A DNA stretch of 64,000 nt, from positions 20,346,688 to 20,410,687 of the forward strand of contig OZ059895.1 of the NCBI GenBank assembly GCA_964057225.1, read 5' to 3'. The position numbers and the translations under genes were made by a program. Below are positions 10,525-24,209 of the stretch, piece by piece. Each line of letters starts with the position of its first letter. Position 1 is the stretch's first letter. The notes beneath the pieces are model-generated. The model was not told the DNA's origin, did no database searches, and worked only from the letters and a program-made list of their open reading frames with translations. The stretch is from Auanema rhodensis. Taxonomy: Eukaryota; Nematoda; Chromadorea; Rhabditida; Rhabditidae.

Positions 10525-11577
10525 GTGTTATCAGATTTGCGCTAGCTTAAAAATGCACCGAGATATCAACTGATATAAGTTCACACTTATATCCTCGATT
10601 TTCACCCTGAAGAATTAATTTTTTCGTTGAATAACATTGTCCATCGTCTTTGCCTTGAAAAAAGGAATCTAAAAACATCTACTTTTTGCTAAATTATTTT
10701 GAAATTTTTCGAAAAAATTTTTGTCAAAATGTTTTTGGAAGCAATGTTGAGTGTACATGGAAACTCAACATACACTAATGCATCATTTTTCAAACGATCA
10801 TAACTAATTTTTGTATTGAGCGTTTCTCATTGTAGTATAGTGCATTCGATGCGGATTTTTGAGCTGCGTCGATCTGTGTTATCAGATTTGCGCTAGCTTA
10901 AAAATGCACCGAGATATCAACTGATATAAGTTCACACTTATATCCTCGATTTTCACCCTGAAGAATTAATTTTTTCGTTGAATAACAATGTCCATCGTCT
11001 TTGCCTTGAAAAAAGGAATCTAAAAACATCTACTTTTTGCTAAATTATTTTGAAATTTTTCGAAAAAATTTTTGTCAAAATGTTTTTGGAAGCAATGTTG
11101 AGTGTACATGGAAACTCAACATACACTAACGCATCATTTTTCAAACGATCATAACTAATTTTTGTATTAAGCGTTTCTCAATGTAGTATAGTGCATTCGA
11201 TGCGGATTTTTAAGCTGCGTCGATCTGTGTTATCAGATTTGCGCTAGCTTAAAAATGCACCGAGATATCAACTGATATAAGTTCACACTTACATCTTCGA
11301 TTTTCACCCTGAAAAATTAATTTTTTCGTTGAATAACATTGTCCATCGTCTTTGCCTTGAAAAAAGGAATCTAAAAACATCTACTTTTTGCTAAATTATT
11401 TTGAAATTTTTCGAAAAAATTTTTGTCAAAATGTTTTTGGAAGCAATGTTGAGTGTACATGGAAACTCAACATACACTAATGCATCATTTTTCAAACGAT
11501 CATAACTAATTTTTGTATTAAGCGTTTCTCATTGTAGTATAGTGCATTCGATGCGGATTTTTGAGCTGCGTCGATCT
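10525..11577. repeat. Three-monomer unit, second copy (M31-M33)
   Basis: M31 and M32 match M28 and M29. M33 matches M30 up to attAagc, then switches to tctcaTtg and ttttGagct, so its last quarter comes from another type. The switch falls within about 11520-11532. Confidence 0.75.
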
Positions 11578-14034
11578 GTGTTATCAGATTTGCGCTAGCT
11601 TAAAAATGCACCGAGATATCAACTGATATAAGTTCACACTTATATCCTCGATTTTCACCCTGAAGAATTAATTTTTTCGTTGAATAACAATGTCCATCGT
11701 CTTTGCCTTGAAAAAAGGAATCTAAAAACATCTACTTTTTGCTAAATTATTTTGAAATTTTTCGAAAAAATTTTTGTCAAAATGTTTTTGGAAGCAATGT
11801 TGAGTGTACATGGAAACTCAACATACACTAACGCATCATTTTTCAAACGATCATAACTAATTTTTGTATTAAGCGTTTCTCAATGTAGTATAGTGCATTC
11901 GATGCGGATTTTTAAGCTGCGTCGATCTGTGTTATCAGATTTGCGCTAGCTTAAAAATGCACCGAGATATCAACTGATATATGTTCACACTTATATCCTC
12001 GATTTTCACCCTGAAGAAATTATTTTTTCGTTGAATAACATTGTCCATCGTCTTTGCCTTGAAAAAAAAAATCTGAAAACATCTACTTTTTGCTAAATTA
12101 TTTTGAAATTTTTCGAAAAAATTTTTGTCAAAATGTTTTTGGAAGCAATGTTGAGTGTACATGGAAACTCAACATACACTAATGCATCATTTTTCAAACG
12201 ATCATAACTAATTTTTGTATTGAGCGTTTCTCATTGTAGTATAGTGCATTCGATGCGGATTTTTGAGCTGCGTCGATCTGTGTTATCAGATTTGCGCTAG
12301 CTTAAAAATGCACCGAGATATCAACTGATATAAGTTCACACTTATATCCTCGATTTTCACCCTGAAGAATTAATTTTTTCGTTGAATAACATTGTCCATC
12401 GTCTTTGCCTTGAAAAAAAAAATCTGAAAACATCTACTTTTTGCTAAATTATTTTGAAATTTTTCGAAAAAATTTTTGTCAAAATGTTTTTGGAAGCAAT
12501 GTTGAGTGTACATGGAAACTCAACATACACTAATGCATCATTTTTCAAACGATCATAACTAATTTTTGTATTAAGCGTTTCTCAATGTAGTATAGTGCAT
12601 TCGATGCGGATTTTTAAGCTGCGTCGATCTGTGTTATCAGATTTGCGCTAGCTTAAAAATGCACCGAGATATCAACTGATATAAGTTCACACTTATATCC
12701 TCGATTTTCACCCTGAAGAATTAATTTTTTCGTTGAATAACAATGTCCATCGTCTTTGCCTTGAAAAAAGGAATCTAAAAACATCTACTTTTTGCTAAAT
12801 TATTTTGAAATTTTTCGAAAAAATTTTTGTCAAAATGTTTTTGGAAGCAATGTTGAGTGTACATGGAAACTCAACATACACTAACGCATCATTTTTCAAA
12901 CGATCATAACTAATTTTTGTATTAAGCGTTTCTCAATGTAGTATAGTGCATTCGATGCGGATTTTTAAGCTGCGTCGATCTGTGTTATCAGATTTGCGCT
13001 AGCTTAAAAATGCACCGAGATATCAACTGATATAAGTTCACACTTATATCCTCGATTTTCACCCTGAAGAATTAATTTTTTCGTTGAATAACATTGTCCA
13101 TCGTCTTTGCCTTGAAAAAAGGAATCTAAAAACATCTACTTTTTGCTAAATTATTTTGAAATTTTTCGAAAAAATTTTTGTCAAAATGTTTTTGGAAGCA
13201 ATGTTGAGTGTACATGGAAACTCAACATACACTAATGCATCATTTTTCAAACGATCATAACTAATTTTTGTATTGAGCGTTTCTCATTGTAGTATAGTGC
13301 ATTCGATGCGGATTTTTGAGCTGCGTCGATCTGTGTTATCAGATTTGCGCTAGCTTAAAAATGCACCGAGATATCAACTGATATAAGTTCACACTTATAT
13401 CCTCGATTTTCACCCTGAAGAATTAATTTTTTCGTTGAATAACAATGTCCATCGTCTTTGCCTTGAAAAAAGGAATCTAAAAACATCTACTTTTTGCTAA
13501 ATTATTCTGAAATTTTTCGAAAAAATTTTTGTCAAAATGTTTTTGGAAGCAATGTTGAGTGTACATGGAAACTCAACATACACTAACGCATCATTTTTCA
13601 AACGATCATAACTAATTTTTGTATTAAGCGTTTCTCAATGTAGTATAGTGCATTCGATGCGGATTTTTAAGCTGCGTCGATCTGTGTTATCAGATTTGCG
13701 CTAGCTTAAAAATGCACCGAGATATCAACTGATATAATTTCACACTTACATCTTCGATTTTCACCCTGAAGAATTAATTTTTTCGTTGAATAACATTGTC
13801 CATCGTCTTTGCCTTGAAAAAAGGAATCTAAAAACATCTACTTTTTGCTAAATTATTTTGAAATTTTTCGAAAAAATTTTTGTCAAAATGTTTTTGGAAG
13901 CAATGTTGAGTGTACATGGAAACTCAACATACACTAATGCATCATTTTTCAAACGATCATAACTAATTTTTGTATTAAGCGTTTCTCAATGTAGTATAGT
14001 GCATTCGATGCGGATTTTTAAGCTGCGTCGATCT

Positions 14035-15438
14035 GTGTTATCAGATTTGCGCTAGCTTAAAAATGCACCGAGATATCAACTGATATAAGTTCACACTTAT
14101 ATCCTCGATTTTCACCCTGAAAAATTAATTTTTTCGTTGAATAACATTGTCCATCGTCTTTGCCTTGAAAAAAGGAATCTAAAAACATCTACTTTTTGCT
14201 AAATTATTTTGAAATTTTTCGAAAAAATTTTTGTCAAAATGTTTTTGGAAGCAATGTTGAGTGTACATGGAAACTCAACATACACTAATGCATCATTTTT
14301 CAAACGATCATAACTAATTTTTGTATTAAGCGTTTCTCAATGTAGTATAGTGCATTCGATGCGGATTTTTAAGCTGCGTCGATCTGTGTTATCAGATTTG
14401 CGCTAGCTTAAAAATGCACCGAGATATCAACTGATATAAGTTCACACTTATATCCTCGATTTTCACCCTGAAGAATTAATTTTTTCGTTGAATAACATTG
14501 TCCATCGTCTTTGCCTTGAAAAAAGGAATCTAAAAACATCTACTTTTTGCTAAATTATTTTGAAATTTTTCGAAAAAATTTTTGTCAAAATGTTTTTGGA
14601 AGCAATGTTGAGTGTACATGGAAACTCAACATACACTAATGCATCATTTTTCAAACGATCATAACTAATTTTTGTATTGAGCGTTTCTCATTGTAGTATA
14701 GTGCATTCGATGCGGATTTTTGAGCTGCGTCGATCTGTGTTATCAGATTTGCGCTAGCTTAAAAATGCACCGAGATATCAACTGATATAAGTTCACACTT
14801 ATATCCTCGATTTTCACCCTGAAGAATTAATTTTTTCGTTGAATAACATTGTCCATCGTCTTTGCCTTGAAAAAAGGAATCTAAAAACATCTACTTTTTG
14901 CTAAATTATTTTGAAATTTTTCGAAAAAATTTTTGTCAAAATGTTTTTGGAAGCAATGTTGAGTGTACATGGAAACTCAACATACACTAATGCATCATTT
15001 TTCAAACGATCATAACTAATTTTTGTATTGAGCGTTTCTCATTGTAGTATAGTGCATTCGATGCGGATTTTTGAGCTGCGTCGATCTGTGTTATCAGATT
15101 TGCGCTAGCTTAAAAATGCACCGAGATATCAACTGATATAAGTTCACACTTATATCCTCGATTTTCACCCTGAAGAATTAATTTTTTCGTTGAATAACAA
15201 TGTCCATCGTCTTTGCCTTGAAAAAAGGAATCTAAAAACATCTACTTTTTGCTAAATTATTTTGAAATTTTTCGAAAAAATTTTTGTCAAAATGTTTTTG
15301 GAAGCAATGTTGAGTGTACATGGAAACTCAACATACACTAACGCATCATTTTTCAAACGATCATAACTAATTTTTGTATTAAGCGTCTCTCAATGTAGTA
15401 TAGTGCATTCGATGCGGATTTTTAAGCTGCGTCGATCT
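14035..15438. repeat. Four-monomer segment M41-M44, duplicated at 15790
   Basis: The order is gaaAaattaat, then two successive attGagc/Gagct monomers, then caAtg with taaCgc. It recurs in M46-M49 at an offset of 1,755 bp (five monomers). Private differences are a gtCtct change in M44 and gataAc in M46. Confidence 0.7.
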
Positions 15439-15789
15439 GTGTTATCAGATTTGCGCTAGCTTAAAAATGCACCGAGATATCAACTGATATAAGTTCACAC
15501 TTATATCCTCGATTTTCACCCTGAAGAATTAATTTTTTCGTTGAATAACATTGTCCATCGTCTTTGCCTTGAAAAAAGGAATCTAAAAACATCTACTTTT
15601 TGCTAAATTATTTTGAAATTTTTCGAAAAAATTTTTGTCAAAATGTTTTTGGAAGCAATGTTGAGTGTACATGGAAACTCAACATACACTAATGCATCAT
15701 TTTTCAAACGATCATAACTAATTTTTGTATTAAGCGTTTCTCAATGTAGTATAGTGCATTCGATGCGGATTTTTAAGCTGCGTCGATCT

Positions 15790-17193
15790 GTGTTATCAGA
15801 TTTGCGCTAGCTTAAAAATGCACCGAGATAACAACTGATATAAGTTCACACTTATATCCTCGATTTTCACCCTGAAAAATTAATTTTTTCGTTGAATAAC
15901 ATTGTCCATCGTCTTTGCCTTGAAAAAAGGAATCTAAAAACATCTACTTTTTGCTAAATTATTTTGAAATTTTTCGAAAAAATTTTTGTCAAAATGTTTT
16001 TGGAAGCAATGTTGAGTGTACATGGAAACTCAACATACACTAATGCATCATTTTTCAAACGATCATAACTAATTTTTGTATTAAGCGTTTCTCAATGTAG
16101 TATAGTGCATTCGATGCGGATTTTTAAGCTGCGTCGATCTGTGTTATCAGATTTGCGCTAGCTTAAAAATGCACCGAGATATCAACTGATATAAGTTCAC
16201 ACTTATATCCTCGATTTTCACCCTGAAGAATTAATTTTTTCGTTGAATAACATTGTCCATCGTCTTTGCCTTGAAAAAAGGAATCTAAAAACATCTACTT
16301 TTTGCTAAATTATTTTGAAATTTTTCGAAAAAATTTTTGTCAAAATGTTTTTGGAAGCAATGTTGAGTGTACATGGAAACTCAACATACACTAATGCATC
16401 ATTTTTCAAACGATCATAACTAATTTTTGTATTGAGCGTTTCTCATTGTAGTATAGTGCATTCGATGCGGATTTTTGAGCTGCGTCGATCTGTGTTATCA
16501 GATTTGCGCTAGCTTAAAAATGCACCGAGATATCAACTGATATAAGTTCACACTTATATCCTCGATTTTCACCCTGAAGAATTAATTTTTTCGTTGAATA
16601 ACATTGTCCATCGTCTTTGCCTTGAAAAAAGGAATCTAAAAACATCTACTTTTTGCTAAATTATTTTGAAATTTTTCGAAAAAATTTTTGTCAAAATGTT
16701 TTTGGAAGCAATGTTGAGTGTACATGGAAACTCAACATACACTAATGCATCATTTTTCAAACGATCATAACTAATTTTTGTATTGAGCGTTTCTCATTGT
16801 AGTATAGTGCATTCGATGCGGATTTTTGAGCTGCGTCGATCTGTGTTATCAGATTTGCGCTAGCTTAAAAATGCACCGAGATATCAACTGATATAAGTTC
16901 ACACTTATATCCTCGATTTTCACCCTGAAGAATTAATTTTTTCGTTGAATAACAATGTCCATCGTCTTTGCCTTGAAAAAAGGAATCTAAAAACATCTAC
17001 TTTTTGCTAAATTATTTTGAAATTTTTCGAAAAAATTTTTGTCAAAATGTTTTTGGAAGCAATGTTGAGTGTACATGGAAACTCAACATACACTAACGCA
17101 TCATTTTTCAAACGATCATAACTAATTTTTGTATTAAGCGTTTCTCAATGTAGTATAGTGCATTCGATGCGGATTTTTAAGCTGCGTCGATCT
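15790..17193. repeat. Four-monomer segment M46-M49, copy of M41-M44
   Basis: This has the same type order as 14035-15438. M46 carries gataAc, which removes the EcoRV site and is later seen in M51 and M56, so it has itself been spread by local exchange. Confidence 0.7.
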
Positions 17194-17895
17194 GTGTTAT
17201 CAGATTTGCGCTAGCTTAAAAATGCACCGAGATATCAACTGATATAAGTTCACACTTATATCCTCGATTTTCACCCTGAAGAATTAATTTTTTCGTTGAA
17301 TAACATTGTCCATCGTCTTTGCCTTAAAAAAAAAAATCTGAAAACATCTACTTTTTGCTAAATTATTTTGAAATTTTTCGAAAAAATTTTTGTCAAAATG
17401 TTTTTGGAAGCAATGTTGAGTGTACATGGAAACTCAACATACACTAATGCATCATTTTTCAAACGATCATAACTAATTTTTGTATTAAGCGTTTCTCAAT
17501 GTAGTATAGTGCATTCGATGCGGATTTTTAAGCTGCGTCGATCTGTGTTATCAGATTTGCGCTAGCTTAAAAATGCACCGAGATAACAACTGATATAAGT
17601 TCACACTTATATCCTCGATTTTCACCCTGAAGAATTAATTTTTTCGTTGAATAACAATGTCCATCGTCTTTGCCTTGAAAAAAGGAATCTAAAAACATCT
17701 ACTTTTTGCTAAATTATTTTGAAATTTTTCGAAAAAATTTTTGTCAAAATGTTTTTGGAAGCAATGTTGAGTGTACATGGAAACTCCACATACACTAACG
17801 CATCATTTTTCAAACGATCATAACTAATTTTTGTATTAAGCGTTTCTCAATGTAGTATAGTGCATTCGATGCGGATTTTTAAGCTGCGTCGATCT
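17194..17895. repeat. Two-monomer segment M50-M51, duplicated at 18949
   Basis: M50 has the long ttAaaaa run. M51 has gataAc together with the stem-breaking ctcCacat. The same pair of rare changes recurs in M56, five monomers (1,755 bp) later. Confidence 0.8.
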
Positions 17896-18948
17896 GTGTT
17901 ATCAGATTTGCGCTAGCTTAAAAATGCACCGAGATATCAACTGATATATGTTCACACTTATATCCTCGATTTTCACCCTGAAGAAATTATTTTTTCGTTG
18001 AATAACATTGTCCATCGTCTTTGCCTTGAAAAAAAAAATCTGAAAACATCTACTTTTTGCTAAATTATTTTGAAATTTTTCGAAAAAATTTTTGTCAAAA
18101 TGTTTTTGGAAGCAATGTTGAGTGTACATGGAAACTCAACATACACTAATGCATCATTTTTCAAACGATCATAACTAATTTTTGTATTGAGCGTTTCTCA
18201 TTGTAGTATAGTGCATTCGATGCGGATTTTTGAGCTGCGTCGATCTGTGTTATCAGATTTGCGCTAGCTTAAAAATGCACCGAGATATCAACTGATATAA
18301 GTTCACACTTATATCCTCGATTTTCACCCTGAAGAATTAATTTTTTCGTTGAATAACATTGTCCATCGTCTTTGCCTTGAAAAAAGGAATCTAAAAACAT
18401 CTACTTTTTGCTAAATTATTTTGAAATTTTTCGAAAAAATTTTTGTCAAAATGTTTTTGGAAGCAATGTTGAGTGTACATGGAAACTCAACATACACTAA
18501 TGCATCATTTTTCAAACGATCATAACTAATTTTTGTATTAAGCGTTTCTCATTGTAGTATAGTGCATTCGATGCGGATTTTTGAGCTGCGTCGATCTGTG
18601 TTATCAGATTTGCGCTAGCTTAAAAATGCACCGAGATATCAACTGATATAAGTTCACACTTATATCCTCGATTTTCACCCTGAAGAATTAATTTTTTCGT
18701 TGAATAACAATGTCCATCGTCTTTGCCTTGAAAAAAGGAATCTAAAAACATCTACTTTTTGCTAAATTATTTTGAAATTTTTCGAAAAAATTTTTGTCAA
18801 AATGTTTTTGGAAGCAATGTTGAGTGTACATGGAAACTCAACATACACTAACGCATCATTTTTCAAACGATCATAACTAATTTTTGTATTAAGCGTTTCT
18901 CATTGTAGTATAGTGCATTCGATGCGGATTTTTGAGCTGCGTCGATCT

Positions 18949-19650
18949 GTGTTATCAGATTTGCGCTAGCTTAAAAATGCACCGAGATATCAACTGATAT
19001 AAGTTCACACTTATATCCTCGATTTTCACCCTGAAGAATTAATTTTTTCGTTGAATAACATTGTCCATCGTCTTTGCCTTAAAAAAAAAAATCTGAAAAC
19101 ATCTACTTTTTGCTAAATTATTTTGAAATTTTTCGAAAAAATTTTTGTCAAAATGTTTTTGGAAGCAATGTTGAGTGTACATGGAAACTCAACATACACT
19201 AATGCATCATTTTTCAAACGATCATAACTAATTTTTGTATTAAGCGTTTCTCAATGTAGTATAGTGCATTCGATGCGGATTTTTAAGCTGCGTCGATCTG
19301 TGTTATCAGATTTGCGCTAGCTTAAAAATGCACCGAGATAACAACTGATATAAGTTCACACTTATATCCTCGATTTTCACCCTGAAGAATTAATTTTTTC
19401 GTTGAATAACAATGTCCATCGTCTTTGCCTTGAAAAAAGGAATCTAAAAACATCTACTTTTTGCTAAATTATTTTGAAATTTTTCGAAAAAATTTTTGTC
19501 AAAATGTTTTTGGAAGCAATGTTGAGTGTACATGGAAACTCCACATACACTAACGCATCATTTTTCAAACGATCATAACTAATTTTTGTATTAAGCGTTT
19601 CTCAATGTAGTATAGTGCATTCGATGCGGATTTTTAAGCTGCGTCGATCT
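18949..19650. repeat. Two-monomer segment M55-M56, copy of M50-M51
   Basis: It shares the long ttAaaaa run in the first monomer and gataAc with ctcCacat in the second. These combinations occur nowhere else in the window, so this is a clean duplication. Confidence 0.8.
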
Positions 19651-22600
19651 GTGTTATCAGATTTGCGCTAGCTTAAAAATGCACCGAGATATCAACTGAT
19701 ATAAGTTCACACTTACATCCTCGATTTTCACCCTGAAGAATTAATTTTTTCGTTGAATAATATTGTCCATCGTCTTTGCCTTGAAAGAAAGAATCTGAAA
19801 ACATCTACTTTTTGCTAAATTATTTTGAAATTTTTCGAAAAAATTTTTGTCAAAATGTTTTTGGAAGCAATGTTGAGTGTACATGGAAACTCAACATACA
19901 CTAATGCATCATTTTTCAAACGATCATAACTAATTTTTGTATTGAGCGTTTCTCAATGTAGTATAGTGCATTCGATGCGGATTTTTAAGCTGCGTCGATC
20001 TGTGTTATCAGATTTGCGCTAGCTTAAAAATGCACCGAGATATCAACTGATATAAGTTCACACATATCCTCGATTTTCACCCTGAAGAATTAATTTTTTC
20101 GTTGAATAACATTGTCCATCGTCTTTGCCTTGAAAAAAGGAATCTAAAAACATCTACTTTTTGCTAAATTATTTTGAAATTTTTCGAAAAAATTTTTGTC
20201 AAAATGTTTTTGGAAGCAATGTTGAGTGTACATGGAAACTCAACATACACTAATGCATCATTTTTCAAACGATCATAACTAATTTTTGTATTGAGCGTTT
20301 CTCATTGTAGTATAGTGCATTCGATGCGGATTTTTAAGCTGCGTCGATCTGTGTTATCAGATTTGCGCTAGCTTAAAAATGCACCGAGATATCAACTGAT
20401 ATAAGTTCACACTTATATCCTCGATTTTCACCCTGAAGAATTAATTTTTTCGTTGAATAACATTGTCCATCGTCTTTGCCTTGAAAAAAGAAATCTAAAA
20501 ACATCTACTTTTTGCTAAATTATTTTGAAATTTTTCGAAAAAATTTTTGTCAAAATGTTTTTGGAAGCAATGTTGAGTGTACATGGAAACTCAACATACA
20601 CTAATGCATCATTTTTCAAACGATCATAACTAATTTTTGTATTGAGCGTTTCTCATTGTAGTTTAGTGCATTCGATGCGGATTTTTAAGCTGCGTCGATC
20701 TGTGTTTTCAGATTTGCGCTAGCTTAAAAATGCACCGAGATATCAACTGATATAAGTTCACACTTATATCCTCGATTTTCACCCTGAAGAATTAATTTTT
20801 TCGTTGAATAACATTGTCCATCGTCTTTGCCTTGGAAAAAGGAATCTAAAAACATCTACTTTTTGCTAAATTATTTTGAAATTTTTCGAAAAAATTTTTG
20901 TCAAAATGTTTTTGGAAGCAATGTTGAGTGTACATGGAAACTCAACATACACTAATGCATCATTTTTCAAACGATCATAACTAATTTTTGTATTGAGCGT
21001 TTCTCATTGTAGTATAGTGCATTCGATGCGGATTTTTAAGCTGCGTCGATCTGTGTTATCAGATTTGCGCTAGCTTAAAAATGCACCGAGATATCAACTG
21101 ATATAAGTTCACACATATCCTCGATTTTCACCCTGAAGAATTAATTTTTTCGTTGAATAACATTGTCCATCGTCTTTGCCTTGAAAAAAGAAATCTAAAA
21201 ACATCTACTTTTTGCTAAATTATTTTGAAATTTTTCGAAAAAATTTTTGTCAAAATGTTTTTGGAAGCAATGTTGAGTGTACATGGAAACTCAACATACA
21301 CTAATGCATCATTTTTCAAACAATCATAACTAATTTTTGTATTGAGCGTTTCTCATTGTAGTATAGTGCATTCGATGCGGATTTTTAAGCTGCGTCGATC
21401 TGTGTTATCAGATTTGCGCTAGCTTAAAAATGCACCGAGATATCAACTGATATAAGTTCACACTTATATCCTCGATTTTCACCCTGAAGAATTAATTTTT
21501 TCGTTGAATAACATTGTCCATCGTCTTTGCCTTGGAAAAAGGAATCTAAAAACATCTACTTTTTGCTAAATTATTTTGAAATTTTTCGAAAAAATTTTTG
21601 TCAAAATGTTTTTGGAAGCAATGTTGAGTGTACATGGAAACTCAACATACACTAATGCATCATTTTTCAAACGATCATAACTAATTTTTGTATTGAGCGT
21701 TTCTCATTGTAGTATAGTGCATTCGATGCGGATTTTTAAGCTGCGTCGATCTGTGTTATCAGATTTGCGCTAGCTTAAAAATGCACCGAGATATCAACTG
21801 ATATAAGTTCACACTTATATCCTCGATTTTCACCCTGAAGAATTAATTTTTTCGTTGAATAACATTGTCCATCGTCTTTGCCTTGAAAAAAGAAATCTAA
21901 AAACATCTACTTTTTGCTAAATTATTTTGAAATTTTTCGAAAAAATTTTTGTCAAAATGTTTTTGGAAGCAATGTTGAGTGTACATGGAAACTCAACATA
22001 CACTAATGCATCATTTTTCAAACGATCATAACTAATTTTTGTATTGAGCGTTTCTCATTGTAGTATAGTGCATTCGATGCGGATTTTTAAGCTGCGTCGA
22101 TCTGTGTTATCAGATTTGCGCTAGCTTAAAAATGCACCGAGATATCAACTGATATAAGTTCACACTTATATCCTCGATTTTCACCCTGAAGAATTAATTT
22201 TTTCGTTGAATAACATTGTCCATCGTCTTTGCCTTGGAAAAAGGAATCTAAAAACATCTACTTTTTGCTAAATTATTTTGAAATTTTTCGAAAAAATTTT
22301 TGTCAAAATGTTTTTGGAAGCAATGTTGAGTGTACATGGAAACTCAACATACACTAATGCATCATTTTTCAAACGATCATAACTAATTTTTGTATTGAGC
22401 GTTTCTCATTGTAGTATAGTGCATTCGATGCGGATTTTTAAGCTGCGTCGATCTGTGTTATCAGATTTGCGCTAGCTTAAAAATGCACCGAGATATCAAC
22501 TGATATAAGTTCACACTTATATCCTCGATTTTCACCCTGAAGAATTAATTTTTTCGTTGAATAACATTGTCCATCTTCTTTGCCTTGAAAAAAGAAATCT

Positions 22601-23507
22601 AAAAACATCTACTTTTTGCTAAATTATTTTGAAATTTTTCGAAAAAATTTTTGTCAAAATGTTTTTGGAAGCAATGTTGAGTGTACATGGAAACTCAACA
22701 TACACTAATGCATCATTTTTCAAACGATCATAACTAATTTTTGTATTGAGCGTTTCTCATTGTAGTATAGTGCATTCGATGCGGATTTTTAAGCTGCGTC
22801 GATCTGTGTTATCAGATTTGCGCTAGCTTAAAAATGCACCGAGATATCAACTGATATAAGTTCACACTTATATCCTCGATTTTCACCCTGAAGAATTAAT
22901 TTTTTCGTTGAATAACATTGTCCATCGTCTTTGCCTTGGAAAAAGGAATCTAAAAACATCTACTTTTTGCTAAATTATTTTGAAATTTTTCGAAAAAATT
23001 TTTGTCAAAATGTTTTTGGAAGCAATGTTGAGTGTACATGGAAACTCAACATACACTAATGCATCATTTTTCAAACGATCATAACTAATTTTTGTATTGA
23101 GCGTTTCTCATTGTAGTATAGTGCATTCGATGCGGATTTTTAAGCTGCGTCGATCTGTGTTATCAGATTTGCGCTAGCTTAAAAATGCACCGAGATATCA
23201 ACTGATATAAGTTCACACTTATATCCTCGATTTTCACCCTGAAGAATTAATTTTTTCGTTGAATAACATTGTCCATCGTCTTTGCCTTGAAAAAAGAAAT
23301 CTAAAAACATCTACTTTTTGCTAAATTATTTTGAAATTTTTCGAAAAAATTTTTGTCAAAATGTTTTTGGAAGCAATGTTGAGTGTACATGGAAACTCAA
23401 CATACACTAATGCATCATTTTTCAAACGATCATAACTAATTTTTGTATTGAGCGTTTCTCATTGTAGTATAGTGCATTCGATGCGGATTTTTGAGCTGCG
23501 TCGATCT
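19651..23507. repeat. Array zone B, transition monomers and 702-bp alternating dimer (M57-M67)
   Basis: M57 is unusual (cttaCatcc, aaTattg, ttgaaaGaaaGaatctg) and M58 has the 2-base deletion cacacatatcc. From 20351 the A-run segment alternates strictly: aaaaaaGAaatct in M59, M61, M63, M65 and M67; ttGGaaaaagg in M60, M62, M64 and M66. Nearly all carry attGagc and tctcaTtg. M61 has a 2-base deletion like M58. Confidence 0.8.
20351..23507. repeat. Dimeric higher-order repeat, 4.5 units of about 702 bp
   Basis: The units are 20351-21052, 21053-21752 (700 bp because of the 2-base deletion), 21753-22454, 22455-23156 and a half unit 23157-23507. Between units there are only a few private changes, such as gtgttTtcag at 20702, caatcataac in M61 and catcTtcttt in M65. 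This is the most regular dimer in the window and probably a recent expansion. Confidence 0.85.
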
Positions 23508-24209
23508 GTGTTATCAGATTTGCGCTAGCTTAAAAATGCACCGAGATATCAACTGATATAAGTTCACACCTATATCCTCGATTTTCACCCTGAAGAATTA
23601 ATTTTTTCGTTGAATAACATTGTCCATCGTCTTTGCCTTGAAAAAAGGAATCTAAAAACATCTTCTTTTTGCTAAATTATTTTGAAATTTTTCGAAAAAA
23701 TTTTTGTCAAAATGTTTTTGGAAGCAATGTTGAGTGTACATGGAAACTCAACATACACTAATGCATCATTTTTCAAACGATCATAACTAAATTTTGTATT
23801 AAGCGTTTCTCAATGTAGTATTGTGCAATTGATGCGGATTTTTAAGCTGCGTCGATCTGTGTTATCAGATTTGCGCTAGCTTAAAAATGCACCGAGATAT
23901 CAACTGATATATGTTCACACTTATATCCTCGATTTTCACCCTGGAGAAATTATTTTTTCGTTGAATAACATTGTCCATCGTCTTTGCCTTGAAAAAAGGA
24001 ATCTAAAAACATCTACTTCTTGCTAAATTATTTTGAAATTTTTCGAAAAAATTTTTGTCAAAATGTTTTTGGAAGCAATGTTGAGTGTACATGGAAACTC
24101 AACATACACTAATGCATCATTTTTCAAACGATCATAACTAATTTTTGTATTAAGCGTTTCTCAATGTAGTATAGTGCATTCGATGCGGATTTTTAAGCTA
24201 CATCGATCT

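Larger units (their letters stand above)
1..19650. repeat. Array zone A, mixed monomer types (M1-M56)
   Basis: This zone is marked by frequent taaCgcatc monomers (position 255), monomers ending ttttGagct with tctcaTtg, scattered ttAaaaa forms, and cttacatcTtc copies (M3, M30, M33, M40). Changes common later, such as ctaCAtcgat, cttCttgct and cttCgcc, are absent here. Short higher-order units are nested within it (six-monomer, three-monomer and five-monomer offsets). The border at M57 is a convenience; the change in variants is gradual. Confidence 0.75.
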
